A stretch of DNA of 64,000 nt from Anaerolineae bacterium (GTDB lineage: Bacteria; Chloroflexota; Anaerolineae; Anaerolineales; Villigracilaceae). A model generated the notes under the pieces. The model did no database searches and was not told where the DNA came from. It saw nothing but the letters and a program-made list of their open reading frames with translations. This document shows, one piece after another, positions 40,601 through 49,113 of the stretch. The stretch covers positions 1 through 64,000 of the forward strand of contig JAKLPV010000054.1 of NCBI GenBank assembly GCA_022013685.1, given 5' to 3'. How positions within the stretch are numbered: position 1 is the stretch's first letter; each line of letters begins with the position of its first letter. A program made the translations under genes and the position numbers.

Positions 40601-42991
40601 GCCTCTGTTGGCGGAGTCTATACCCGTCAGGCGATTCTGGCTGCTTTTGGGGTGCTCCTGGCTTTGGGATTGCTGGCCGCCTGGTTCCAGCGTGAAGAAC
40701 TGCGTGCTGAAATTCGTTCACGTGGAGCTTACTTTCTGCTGGTTGAAGCCCTTTTCCTGGCATTCTTTGTTATTGACTTGCTGATTCGCGTCGGCAACCC
40801 TGATTTGTGGCACCCGGCCAAGGGCGGCGAGCGTCCGATGGACTTTTCCTACTTCAATGCCATCTTGAAGAGCACCACTTTCCCGCCTTACGATCCCTGG
40901 TTTGCGGGCGGATACATTAACTATTATTACTATGGCTTTGTGCTGGTTGGCACACCTGTAAAACTGCTTGCGCTGGTACCCTCGATCGCCTATAACTTTA
41001 TTCTGCCCAGCCTGTTTGGAATGCTTGCGCTGGGCGGCTTCTCGGTGGCCTGGAATTTCTTCGGCATCTGGCAAAAGGGGCTGCCGGCTTCCCCCGAATT
41101 GGAAGAAGTGGAACAACCAACTGCCTCTGTTTTGCAGGAAACGGAGATGCAAGCCTCCCTGACACTGGAAGAAACGGAACAGCAGGCACCCGAAGGAACG
41201 CAACAAGCCGGCGCGCTGACCGTACCTCAAAAACCCCGCTCGGGCCTGTTCGACGGACGCTTCTTTTCTGGTCTGGCTGCGGCGCTTGGCCTGGTTTTGC
41301 TCGGTAACCTGGGCACCATCCAACTCATCTTTCAGCACTTGCAAAAGCTGGTGGTCGATTACGAAACCTTTGCCAGCCGCGATGTCTGGATGATCGAGCG
41401 CCTGGGCTGGGCCTTGCAGGGTATTTATAAATCCATCATTGGTCAGGCGGCCGGCATTCCCATGGATCAGTGGTACTGGAATCCCAGCCGGGTAATGCCG
41501 CCGGGCGATATCGCCATTACCGAGTTCCCGCTTTTCACGTTCCTGTACAGTGACTTGCACGCCCACATGATTGCCCTGCCCTTGACGGTGCTGGCGCTGG
41601 CCTGGGCTCTTTCAACCTTGTTTGCCCGCGGACTCAACCCGCTGCGCTGGCTGGCCACGCTCGCTTTTGGCGGGCTGGTGCTTGGCGCCCTGCGCCCTAC
41701 CAACACCTGGGACTTGCCCACCTACCTGGTCTTTGCCCTGTTCGTGACAGGTTACGCTGTTTTCCGCTACATCGACGTTGGCGAGGATAGACGCTTTGGC
41801 CTGCCGCCGGTTCTGCAACGGTTGCTGCTGGCCCTGGCCGCAATGGCCGCCCTGGCTGGTTTCACGGTGCTCTTCTACCAACCTTATGCCCAGTGGTTTG
41901 GGCTTGGCTATAGTAAGATCGAGATATGGGAGAATGAGAAAACCCCAATTTGGTCCTACTGGACACAATGGGGCTTGTTCTTGTTCGTTCTGATTTTCTG
42001 GATGAGTTGGGAAACCCGCCAATGGCTGGCCCAAACTCCGCTTTCGGCGCTCTCCAAACTCAAACCTTATCGTTTGTTGATCGAGGTTGCGGCTGTTTTC
42101 TCCATCGCGCTGGTGTTGGTTGCGGTTTTTTATGCCAATGCGCCAATCGCCTGGTTCAGCCTGCCCCTGGCAATTTGGGCGCTCTTGCTCATCTTGCGCC
42201 CGGGCATGTCTGATGCCAAACGCATGGTTTTGTTTATGGTTGGGACTGCGTTGGTCGTAACCCTGGCGGTGGACGTGGTTACCCTGGCGGACGACCGCAT
42301 GAATACCGTATTCAAATTTTACGTTCAGGGTTGGGTGCTCTTCACTATTAGCGCAGCCGCAGCCTTGGGCTGGACTTTGTCTGAGATCAATCAGTGGAAT
42401 CCGGGCTGGCGTAGATTCTGGACGGTTGGCATGTTCCTGCTGGCCGGAAGCGCATTCCTCTTTACGCTGACAGCCACCAGTGCCAAAATTAACGACCGCA
42501 TGGCCCCTGGCGTTCCGTTGACCCTCGATAGCATGGAATATATGGCTTATGCACGCTATTGGGATGGTCAGGATATGGATCTGAGCCAGGATTACCGCGC
42601 CATACGCTGGCTGCAAGACAACGTCGTCGCTTCGCCGGTCATTGTCGAAGGCCATGCCGTTGAATATCGTTGGGGCTCGCGCTATACCATCTACACCGGC
42701 CTGCCCTCTGTCGTCGGGTGGAACTGGCACCAGCGCCAACAGCGCGCCCTGACACCCGATACCTGGGTCTTCAACCGCGTGGCCGAAGTCAACGATTTCT
42801 ACAATACCGCTGACATCGACCAGGCGCGCGCCTTCCTCGAGAAATATGATGTGCGCTATATCATTGTTGGCCAGATGGAACATAATTATTACCCCCCCGG
42901 CGGCCTGCTCAAATTCGAGAGCAAAGACGGCGTTTTGTGGCGCTCCGTTTACCGGGATGCCGACACCGTCATTTACGAGGTCATCCAGTGA
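37658..42991 (+). CDS. Giant GT39-DUF2298 (Chlor_Arch_YYY) fusion membrane protein
   Basis: 1777 residues. The first ~480 form a GT39-like module (HPDERFLTMVSS after TM1, then DNFPTLFILLAAY). About 500-860 is a large extracytoplasmic beta-rich region without helices. From ~870 to the end is a DUF2298 module with the YYY motif (YINYYYYGFVLVGTP), EFPLFTFLYSDLHAHMIALPL, LRPTNTWDLPTY and RMNTVFKFYVQGW. The module repeats the layout of the protein at 43344. Probably a polyprenyl-sugar transferase machine of the envelope; no biochemical function is established for DUF2298. ATG 37658 is chosen by stop-start overlap; ATG 37664 is possible. Confidence 0.85.
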   Translation: MLMKSRRLSFSWLFDALLIVVLLFGAYFRLIGPNWTLEQFWLGLTGQAEMPSLVSDWDQSQHLHPDERFLTMVSSSISLVKGCNDPELSIQDCPTDKKQWISISEYFDTLNSPFNPNNRGYGFYVYGTLPLLIVRYVGELVGMTGYDEITLVGRQISAFIDLGSIFMLYLLASRLYGRRVGLLAAAFSALAVTQIQQSHFYTVDNFPTLFILLAAYFALDVSLASRMRVDSRDGGWAGVARSILTSGLFWYSILFGLATGMAMASKINAAPVAGLLPLALLLHFWRTRNEPLEGPLPVDIDELDDAQADTASIVHPAPAASRYDYLWTLAGFLVLGAFFTILSFRIFQPYAFSGPGFLGFAPNPAWIQVIAEQRAQAGGDVDYPPALQWARRAKTFSLENIVAWGLGWPLGILACVGFLYMGWRILRGEWPKHILLWVWTGAYFAWQSMEWNPTMRYQLPIYPLLAMMAAWFIFNGPRWRLAPDPDQPASEGRSHPLMVGLYGLLGLAVLVATFGWAYAFTRIYTREHSRVQATRWIYQNVPGPINVMTAQNGVLFQQPLPYSAGFIISPATPLVTQFSANHSGNLQELTFAHALDLLASGPQVVNVLIGDDFAFGPESVLASATVQADFSAQGDSRGKPYAIRFDPPARIEAGQVYYIRIESSNQLTFSGSAVVSETDWDDGLPLRMDGYDGYGGIYEGGLKFQAYWDDNEEKLNLFYTGLDQGDYLFISSNRQWGTTTRVPERYPLTTAFYYALLGCPANEDVLRCYSVARPGMFQEQLGYELIQVFESYPTLDLGELGFREFNTQGADEAFTVYDHPKVLLFKKSDSYDPQAVRDILGQVDLTQAVRLTPLRAGSFPGGEMTPRVCLGQPTLCHMLGAPEAAQLAGQGLGTTSFGMMLSSERLAIQRAGGTWSELFSYDYLQNRFPILGLLLWYGFLFILGVFTYPLLRLLLPGLADRGYPLARLSGLVLLAWMVWFPASVGGVYTRQAILAAFGVLLALGLLAAWFQREELRAEIRSRGAYFLLVEALFLAFFVIDLLIRVGNPDLWHPAKGGERPMDFSYFNAILKSTTFPPYDPWFAGGYINYYYYGFVLVGTPVKLLALVPSIAYNFILPSLFGMLALGGFSVAWNFFGIWQKGLPASPELEEVEQPTASVLQETEMQASLTLEETEQQAPEGTQQAGALTVPQKPRSGLFDGRFFSGLAAALGLVLLGNLGTIQLIFQHLQKLVVDYETFASRDVWMIERLGWALQGIYKSIIGQAAGIPMDQWYWNPSRVMPPGDIAITEFPLFTFLYSDLHAHMIALPLTVLALAWALSTLFARGLNPLRWLATLAFGGLVLGALRPTNTWDLPTYLVFALFVTGYAVFRYIDVGEDRRFGLPPVLQRLLLALAAMAALAGFTVLFYQPYAQWFGLGYSKIEIWENEKTPIWSYWTQWGLFLFVLIFWMSWETRQWLAQTPLSALSKLKPYRLLIEVAAVFSIALVLVAVFYANAPIAWFSLPLAIWALLLILRPGMSDAKRMVLFMVGTALVVTLAVDVVTLADDRMNTVFKFYVQGWVLFTISAAAALGWTLSEINQWNPGWRRFWTVGMFLLAGSAFLFTLTATSAKINDRMAPGVPLTLDSMEYMAYARYWDGQDMDLSQDYRAIRWLQDNVVASPVIVEGHAVEYRWGSRYTIYTGLPSVVGWNWHQRQQRALTPDTWVFNRVAEVNDFYNTADIDQARAFLEKYDVRYIIVGQMEHNYYPPGGLLKFESKDGVLWRSVYRDADTVIYEVIQ

Positions 42992-43347
42992 AGATTTATC
43001 ATCTCGTCGGCGTTAATAATTGGAAGCCCGGAGAGTCTTACCGCGCCGAATCGCTCTCGCGCGAGGGATTTATTCATTTCTCGCGTCTCGACCAGGTTCT
43101 GGGCGTTGCCAATGCTTTTTACGCCGGACAGCGCGGGCTGCTGTTGTTGGAAGTGGATGTTGACCGCTTAACCGCTGAACTCCGTTGGGAGGCGCCCGTC
43201 CACCCATCGGCGCCCGCGAGTGGACCGCTGCCGCCCGAAAGCCTGTTCCCGCATCTCTACGGGCCGCTCAACCCTGAAGCCATCCTGGCTGCCCATCCCT
43301 TTGAACCTGGCGAAGATGGCATCTTTGTTTTGCCTGAAAACCTATGA
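42988..43347 (+). CDS. DUF952 family protein
   Basis: 119 residues with the family marks IYHLVGVNNWKPG, SREGFIHFSRLDQVLGVANAFYAGQ, LLLLEVDVDRLTAELRWE and PHLYGPLNPEAILAAHPFEPGEDGIFVLP. No catalytic role has been proven to my knowledge. It starts with GTG overlapping the stop of the 1777-residue protein (GTGA) and ends in an ATGA overlap with the next DUF2298 gene, so it must be co-translated with both. The frame upstream of GTG 42988 lies wholly within the preceding gene. Confidence 0.85.
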   Translation: MKIYHLVGVNNWKPGESYRAESLSREGFIHFSRLDQVLGVANAFYAGQRGLLLLEVDVDRLTAELRWEAPVHPSAPASGPLPPESLFPHLYGPLNPEAILAAHPFEPGEDGIFVLPENL

Positions 43348-45788
43348 TCAACTTCATTCTCTGGTACCTGCTCATCACCGCCCTCGGATTTTTAACCTTT
43401 CCGTTGGCTTATCGTCTGCTGCCGGCCCTGCCCGAGCGCGGATACGCCCTCAGCCGTGCCCTCGGCCTGTTGCTGTGGGGGTTTATTTTCTGGCTGGCGG
43501 CTTCGTTTGGCCTGGCGCGCAATGACCTGGCAGGTTTATTTGCCACTCTGTTGATCTTGGCGGTCTTTTCGCTTTGGTGGGGGCGCGGCGTGGAAAGTGA
43601 ATCGCCGTTACACTGGCTCAAAAAACATCGCGGTTACGTTCTGGTTGTCGAAATCCTGTTCCTGCTGGCGTTTGCGGGGTTGGCTTTCGTGCGTTCCCAT
43701 GCGCCTGAAGCGCTCGGCACCGAGAAGCCTATGGAATTGGCCTTTATCAACGCTGTCCTGCGTTCTGAGACCTTTCCGCCCAACGACCCCTGGCTTTCCG
43801 GTTACGCCATTTCGTATTATTACTTCGGTTATGTCCTGACCGGTATGATGGCGAAATTCACTGCTACTTCGGGCGGCGTTGCTTTCAACCTGATGATTGC
43901 GCTGGTTTTTGGCATGAGCGCGGCCGGCGCGTATGGCTTGCTCTATAACTTCCTGACGCTTGCCCGCAAACGCAGCGCCATCTTCCCGGCCCTGCTTGGG
44001 CCGCTCTTCCTGCTCATCGTCAGCAACCTGGAAGGTTTCCTCGAAGTATTGCACAGACTTGGCATTGGCTGGAATGGTTCCAGCGGCCCATTTTGGGCCT
44101 GGCTAAACATGCGTGATCTCAGTACGCCGCCTGCGCAGCCGCTCGGTTGGATTCCTGAAAGATTCTGGTGGTGGTGGCGCGCGTCGCGGGTTGTGCATGA
44201 TTATGATTTGCAGGGCATCTTTAGAGAAATCATCGACGAATTTCCCTTTTTCTCGTACCTGCTGGCTGACCTGCATCCGCATGTTTTAGCCATGCCGTTT
44301 GGCCTGCTGGCTGTTGGCCTGGCTCTGAACCTTTACCTGGGCGGCTGGGCGGGAGAAATCAACCTGCGCCTGACCAAAATTCCGCTTGCGCCACGTGGGT
44401 TTGTTATTCTGGCCGTGGTTCTGGGCGGAGTGGCTTTCTTGAACACCTGGGATTTGCCGGTCTACTTGGCGCTGACCGGGCTGGGGCTTGCTTTCTATCG
44501 CATCCGTCAGTATGGCTGGGCCTGGGCCAGGCTCGAAGAACTGGGTGTTTTTGGTTTCACGCTTGGGTTGTCGGCGATATTGCTCTATTTCCCGTTCTAT
44601 GTCAGTTTTTCCTCGCAGGCGGGCGGCATTTTGCCCAATATCGTCTTCCCAACCCGCGGGGCATACCTGTGGATCATGTTTGGCTCGCTATTTGTGCCCT
44701 TGTTCCTGTTCCTGTTGCATTTACGTTCGAAACTCCCCGCCAATTTGCGCCTTGGATTTGGCCTGGCCCTCGGCCTGACGCTTCTCCTGTGGCTTTTTTC
44801 GAGCATCCTGGGGCTTGCGCTGGCAAACACGGACGCCATCCGCCAATTCATCACATCCCAGGGTGCGACCGGCGCGGGGGAGGTTTTGCGCGCGGCCACC
44901 CTGAGAAGATTCGAGTTTATCGGCGGGCTGACTACGCTGGTGCTCCTGCTCGGCATGAGCGCTGCTTATTTGACGGCGATCCGGGCTGAGGAGCAGAACG
45001 CTTCGGTAGAGCAGCCCTCGTCCGAATCCGCCCCGGCAGGGCAACTGGCCCAGGCGGCAGAAACGCCTCTCCCTTTCCTGCTCCTGATGATTTTGTTGGG
45101 CGGCCTGATGGTGCTGGCTCCCGAATTTGTTTATTTACGCGATGGTTTCGGCAATCGCATGAACACGGTTTTTAAGTTTTATTACCAGGCTTGGGCGCTA
45201 TGGTCGCTGGTTGCGGCCTTTGGGTTTGTGACGATTTTCAGTGAAATGCGCGGCTGGCTGACGTGGGCTGCGCGGATTGTGCTGCTGCTTGTGACCGTGA
45301 TGGGACTGGCTTACCCGGTCTTGAGCCTGCCCAGTCGGGTGAATTATTTCCAGTCGGAAGAACCCACTTTGGATGCAAGTGGTTATCTTGCCCGTTACGC
45401 GCCCGCAGACGCTGCGGTGGTCGAGTTTTTGGCTGACCAACCGTGGGGCGTGGTGGCTGAAGCCTCCACCAAGGACAGTTACACCGAATATGCCCGGATT
45501 GCAACCAATTCCGGCTTGGCGAATATCATGGGATGGGGCGGACACCAACTCCAATGGCGCGGAGGCAGCGAGGCTTTTGGCGGGCGCCAGGAAGATATTC
45601 GCCTGTTATATGAAATTCCATCCTGGGAGAAGGCCAGTGAGATTTTGGCCCGTTATAACGTTCGCTACGTGGTAATCGGTGATCTTGAGCGCCGCACGTA
45701 TCAAGTCAACGAACAGAAATTTATCAACCTGCCTGAGATTTTCCGCTCTGGCGATACGGTGGTCTATCTTGTTCCTGAAAGGCCGTAG
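43344..45788 (+). CDS. DUF2298 (Chlor_Arch_YYY) membrane protein
   Basis: 814 residues with about fifteen helices. Signature elements in order: LAFVRSHAPEALGTEKPMELAFINAVLRSETFPPNDPWLSGYAISYYYFGYVLTGMMAKF (the YYY motif), EFPFFSYLLADLHPHVLAMPFG, FLNTWDLPVYLALTG, RDGFGNRMNTVFKFYYQAW and a C-terminal domain with MGWGGHQLQWRGG and ILARYNVRYVVIGDLE. The C-terminal domain closely resembles that of the 1777-residue protein (EKYDVRYIIVGQME), showing paralogy. Likely a membrane glycosyltransferase. Confidence 0.85.
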   Translation: MINFILWYLLITALGFLTFPLAYRLLPALPERGYALSRALGLLLWGFIFWLAASFGLARNDLAGLFATLLILAVFSLWWGRGVESESPLHWLKKHRGYVLVVEILFLLAFAGLAFVRSHAPEALGTEKPMELAFINAVLRSETFPPNDPWLSGYAISYYYFGYVLTGMMAKFTATSGGVAFNLMIALVFGMSAAGAYGLLYNFLTLARKRSAIFPALLGPLFLLIVSNLEGFLEVLHRLGIGWNGSSGPFWAWLNMRDLSTPPAQPLGWIPERFWWWWRASRVVHDYDLQGIFREIIDEFPFFSYLLADLHPHVLAMPFGLLAVGLALNLYLGGWAGEINLRLTKIPLAPRGFVILAVVLGGVAFLNTWDLPVYLALTGLGLAFYRIRQYGWAWARLEELGVFGFTLGLSAILLYFPFYVSFSSQAGGILPNIVFPTRGAYLWIMFGSLFVPLFLFLLHLRSKLPANLRLGFGLALGLTLLLWLFSSILGLALANTDAIRQFITSQGATGAGEVLRAATLRRFEFIGGLTTLVLLLGMSAAYLTAIRAEEQNASVEQPSSESAPAGQLAQAAETPLPFLLLMILLGGLMVLAPEFVYLRDGFGNRMNTVFKFYYQAWALWSLVAAFGFVTIFSEMRGWLTWAARIVLLLVTVMGLAYPVLSLPSRVNYFQSEEPTLDASGYLARYAPADAAVVEFLADQPWGVVAEASTKDSYTEYARIATNSGLANIMGWGGHQLQWRGGSEAFGGRQEDIRLLYEIPSWEKASEILARYNVRYVVIGDLERRTYQVNEQKFINLPEIFRSGDTVVYLVPERP

Positions 45789-45803
45789 GGTAAAATTGGA
45801 TTT

Positions 45804-47549
45804 ATGGACTTTAATTTGAAAAACGACAAACTCTGGTTTGGGCTGGCTTTTACGCTGGCCCTGGCGGTGCGCCTGTTGCGATTGGGCGAAATTCCGCTTT
45901 CAGACTCTGAAGCGGCCTGGGCTTTGCAGGCCTTACATCTTTCGCGCGGCCTGCCGCTTGATTTTGGCCCCCAGCCGGGCTATATCAACCTGACGGCCCT
46001 GGTCTTCTTTGTTTTACAGGCATCCAATTTTGCGGCGCGCCTGCTCCCGGCTCTGGCGGGAAGTGCGCTGGTGCTGGCTCCGGCCCTCTTCCGCGACCGT
46101 TTAGGCGGGAAAGCCGCGATTGTGCTGGCCTTCATTCTGGCTTTCGAGCCGGGTTTGTTGGCGCTTTCGCGGATGGCGGGCAGCCCGATCCTGGCGATCA
46201 GCCTTTTGATCCTGGCCTGGGGTGCGTGGCGGAATAATTCTGTCCGTCTGGCGGGTTTCCTGGCCGGGCTGGCCCTGCTCGCGGGCAGCGCGCTCTGGTT
46301 TGGCCTGCTTGGATTGCTGCTGGCGTTTGCGCTGGCATATTTTTTTGTGCCCGGAACATCGTTCCCGCTCGAGAAGGAGCGGCTTCGCCCGGCACTGTAT
46401 TTTGCTGGCGGGACTTATCTCGTCTTTGGCAGTCTCTTCCTGCTCGCTCCCGGCGGCTTGGGCGCGGGGCTGGCATCCTTGTTGGATGTTTTCACCCGCT
46501 TGAGCGATTGGGATGGCGCACCGCTCTGGCTGCCGCTTTCTGCGTTGTTCTTATATCAGTTCCCTGCCCTGGTCCTGGCCCTGGTTTCGCTGGCGCGCCT
46601 CTTTAAACGACGCGACCCGCTGGTGATTTTCCTCGGTCTTTGGCTGACGATGTCCCTTTTGCTGGCAATACTCCCGCCCTCGCGTCAGGTGGCCGATCTT
46701 GGCTGGGCATTGCTGCCACTCTGGACCCTGGCTGCGCTCGAAGCGACGCGTTGGCTTGAGCCGCCCGAGCAAGTTGTCGAATTTCATCCATCTGCAGATG
46801 GGAAAGACGCAGAATTGCAGCCGCTGGTTATCTCGAGTGGCTTCTGGGAAACCCTGGGCATGGCTCTGTTGACTGTTGCCCTGATTGTTTTTTCCTGGCT
46901 TAATTTTTCCAGTGCTGCACTGGTAACGTTTGACCCTGACGCGGTGCGGTTGCGCTGGATATTGGCGTTCGGGGTACTCGCTTTGCTGGCCCTGAGCGTC
47001 TTCCTGGTTGCTTTTGGCTGGTCTGCCCGCGCGGCCCTGAAGGGGCTTGCCTGGGGCGGTCTGACCATCTTTGCAATTAACTTGCTGGCGATGGCGACTT
47101 TTGCGGCCCAGCTTCGTCCATTGCCCGGCATTGAGATGTGGCCCGCTGCCCCGCAATCTCTGGCAATTGGAGTGATCGATTCGCAGGCCAATGAAATTTC
47201 ACAAATGGCGCGCGGCTCAAACGCCGCCCTGAACGTTATGCTTGTTGGCGTGGATTCTCCCGCCCTGCGCTGGTTGCTGCGTGATTGGCGTGTAACAAGC
47301 GCCCAGGCGCTTTCGTTCGACTCCAGCCCGGAATTGATTTTTACCTCCGAAAACAACATCCTGCCCGAATTGGAATCGGCTTATCGTGGCGCGCCCTTCC
47401 AATTGCGTAATTATCCTGCCTGGGAGCAATTGACTGCGTCTGAATGGCTGAGTTGGATCATCAACCACGACTTGCCCCAGGGGTACGAACTGACCCTGCT
47501 CTGGGCGCGCAGTGACCTGTTTCCAGATTCCCAGAATTCGCTTCCCTAA
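45804..47549 (+). CDS. GT39-like membrane protein associated with DUF2298 proteins (Agl23-type)
   Basis: 581 residues, about twelve helices. External loop 1 reads LRLGEIPLSDSEAAWALQALHLSRG, with the D-x-E pair typical of the GT39-like proteins annotated as flippase-associated Agl23 (TIGR03663), a group that co-occurs with DUF2298 proteins. The C-terminus is a soluble periplasmic domain (QLRPLPGIEMWPAAPQSLAIGVIDSQANEISQMARG) that resembles a shortened DUF2298 tail. It follows 15 bp after the DUF2298 gene and closes the block. Confidence 0.75.
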   Translation: MDFNLKNDKLWFGLAFTLALAVRLLRLGEIPLSDSEAAWALQALHLSRGLPLDFGPQPGYINLTALVFFVLQASNFAARLLPALAGSALVLAPALFRDRLGGKAAIVLAFILAFEPGLLALSRMAGSPILAISLLILAWGAWRNNSVRLAGFLAGLALLAGSALWFGLLGLLLAFALAYFFVPGTSFPLEKERLRPALYFAGGTYLVFGSLFLLAPGGLGAGLASLLDVFTRLSDWDGAPLWLPLSALFLYQFPALVLALVSLARLFKRRDPLVIFLGLWLTMSLLLAILPPSRQVADLGWALLPLWTLAALEATRWLEPPEQVVEFHPSADGKDAELQPLVISSGFWETLGMALLTVALIVFSWLNFSSAALVTFDPDAVRLRWILAFGVLALLALSVFLVAFGWSARAALKGLAWGGLTIFAINLLAMATFAAQLRPLPGIEMWPAAPQSLAIGVIDSQANEISQMARGSNAALNVMLVGVDSPALRWLLRDWRVTSAQALSFDSSPELIFTSENNILPELESAYRGAPFQLRNYPAWEQLTASEWLSWIINHDLPQGYELTLLWARSDLFPDSQNSLP

Positions 47550-47669
47550 ATAAACCCGGGTTGCTGCTTTGCGTATTTTTATCGCGCAACACCAGGATTT
47601 ACCAGGAACGCCAGGAAAACTTTTTTCTTGGCGTCTTGGTAATCAGAGCAATACCTTTACAGGAGATTC

Positions 47670-48347
47670 ATGTCTGATTTGAGCATCATCGCTATTGACG
47701 GCCCGGCGGCTTCGGGCAAATCCACCCTCGGCTTTCGCCTGGCCGAATTTCTCGGCTATCTTTATTTCGATACCGGCTTGATGTATCGCGCCATTACCTG
47801 GCTGGCCCTCCAGCGCGGAATAGATATGCGCGATGAAGCCGCCGTCAGCCGCCTGGCCGAAGACATACCCATCGAAGTCGCCGCCCCCTCCTTTGAAGAT
47901 GGCCGCTCCTGCGATATCGTTGTCGACGGTCAGGATATCACCTGGAAAATCCGCCAGCCCGAAGTGGACGCCAACGTCTCGATTGTCGCCGCCTATCCGG
48001 GCGTGCGCGAAGCCCTGACTGTCCAGCAGCGCCGCATTGGCCTGCGCGGGCGGGTTGTCATGGTTGGGCGCGACATCGGCACCGTTGTCCTGCCCGAAGC
48101 CGATGTCAAAATCTATCTGGACGCCTCGGCGGGGGAACGCGCTCGCCGCCGCCATGAAGAAATTCTGCAAAGAGGCGAAACGGCTGACTTTGACGATATT
48201 CTTTCCAAGGTCAACAAGCGCGACCGGATCGACTCCACCCGTGACGTGGCTCCCCTTAAACCAGCCGATGATGCCATTTTGATTGATTCCGATAAACTCG
48301 ACGCTGACCAGGTCTTCCAAAAAGCCCTGTCTTTATGCAAACGTTAG
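47670..48347 (+). CDS. cmk: Cytidylate kinase
   Basis: Phosphorylates CMP/dCMP with ATP. 225 residues with the P-loop IAIDGPAASGKSTLGFRLAEFLGYLYFDTGLMYRAITWLAL, the NMP-binding QRRIGLRGRVVMVGRDIGTVVLPEADVKIYLDAS and RDRIDSTRDVAPLKPADDAILIDSD. All are diagnostic for bacterial CMP kinase. AGGAG stands 6 bp before the ATG. It overlaps plsC by 13 bp; cmk-plsC is a common pairing. Confidence 0.95.
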   Translation: MSDLSIIAIDGPAASGKSTLGFRLAEFLGYLYFDTGLMYRAITWLALQRGIDMRDEAAVSRLAEDIPIEVAAPSFEDGRSCDIVVDGQDITWKIRQPEVDANVSIVAAYPGVREALTVQQRRIGLRGRVVMVGRDIGTVVLPEADVKIYLDASAGERARRRHEEILQRGETADFDDILSKVNKRDRIDSTRDVAPLKPADDAILIDSDKLDADQVFQKALSLCKR

Positions 48348-49042
48348 CGCGTTACCAGACCCCGTTTTTCAACCGCATGGCGCGCACCCTGCTGCGGCCT
48401 GTTTTTCGCGGCCTGTTCCACCTGCTGGCGCGCATCGAAGTCGAAGGGCTGGAAAATATCCCGCGCGGGACGGCTTATATCGCTGCCTTCAACCATGTCT
48501 CGACCTTCGATCCGCCCTTCCTGCTCACCTTTTGGCCCGAAAACATCGAAGTTTTGGGCGCATCTGACATCTGGAAGCGGGCCGGGTTTGGGCAGAACGT
48601 ATTGGTGCGCCTGTTTGGCGGCATCCCCGTTCATCGTGGCGAATATGACCGCCAGGCCCTGGACAGGGTTGTGCGTATCCTGCAATCGGGTTATCCGCTT
48701 TTGATTTCCCCCGAGGGCGGCCGCACACGTGTCCCGGCCATGCGCAGGGGGCGTCCCGGTCTGGCTTTCATCGTCGAAGAGACCGGTGTGCCGGTACTCC
48801 CGGTTGGTATTGTCGGCACAACCATAGATTTTTTCCAGCGCGCCATCCGCGGCCAGCGGCCTGCGCTTCAAATGCGGGTTGGCAAACCCATCCAACTGCC
48901 GCCGGTAGAGGGCAAAGGTGAGGCGCGCCGTCAATCCCGCCAGCATAATGTCGACCTGGTTATGAGCCATATCGCCAGTTTATTGCCTGAAAACTATCGC
49001 GGTGTCTATGCCGGGCAACAAGTCTCTGAACCAGTCGTGTAG
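48335..49042 (+). CDS. plsC: Lysophospholipid acyltransferase (1-acyl-glycerol-3-phosphate type)
   Basis: 235 residues. PlsC motifs are complete: block 1 AFNHVSTFDPPFLL (HX4D), block 2 FGGIPVHRGEYDRQALD, block 3 LLISPEGGRTRVPAMRRGRPGLAFI and block 4 PVLPVGIVGT. It makes phosphatidate from lysophosphatidate, complementing plsY at 29935. There is no N-terminal membrane anchor longer than one amphipathic helix. The start overlaps cmk; an in-frame ATG ~40 bp inside is less conserved. Confidence 0.9.
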   Translation: MQTLARYQTPFFNRMARTLLRPVFRGLFHLLARIEVEGLENIPRGTAYIAAFNHVSTFDPPFLLTFWPENIEVLGASDIWKRAGFGQNVLVRLFGGIPVHRGEYDRQALDRVVRILQSGYPLLISPEGGRTRVPAMRRGRPGLAFIVEETGVPVLPVGIVGTTIDFFQRAIRGQRPALQMRVGKPIQLPPVEGKGEARRQSRQHNVDLVMSHIASLLPENYRGVYAGQQVSEPVV

Positions 49043-49113
49043 ATAAGGTGTACTTTCGTCCCGCCGTGCTATAATGACTCTGTCCTGGCATACAACTTGT
49101 AGCAACTGAGCGC

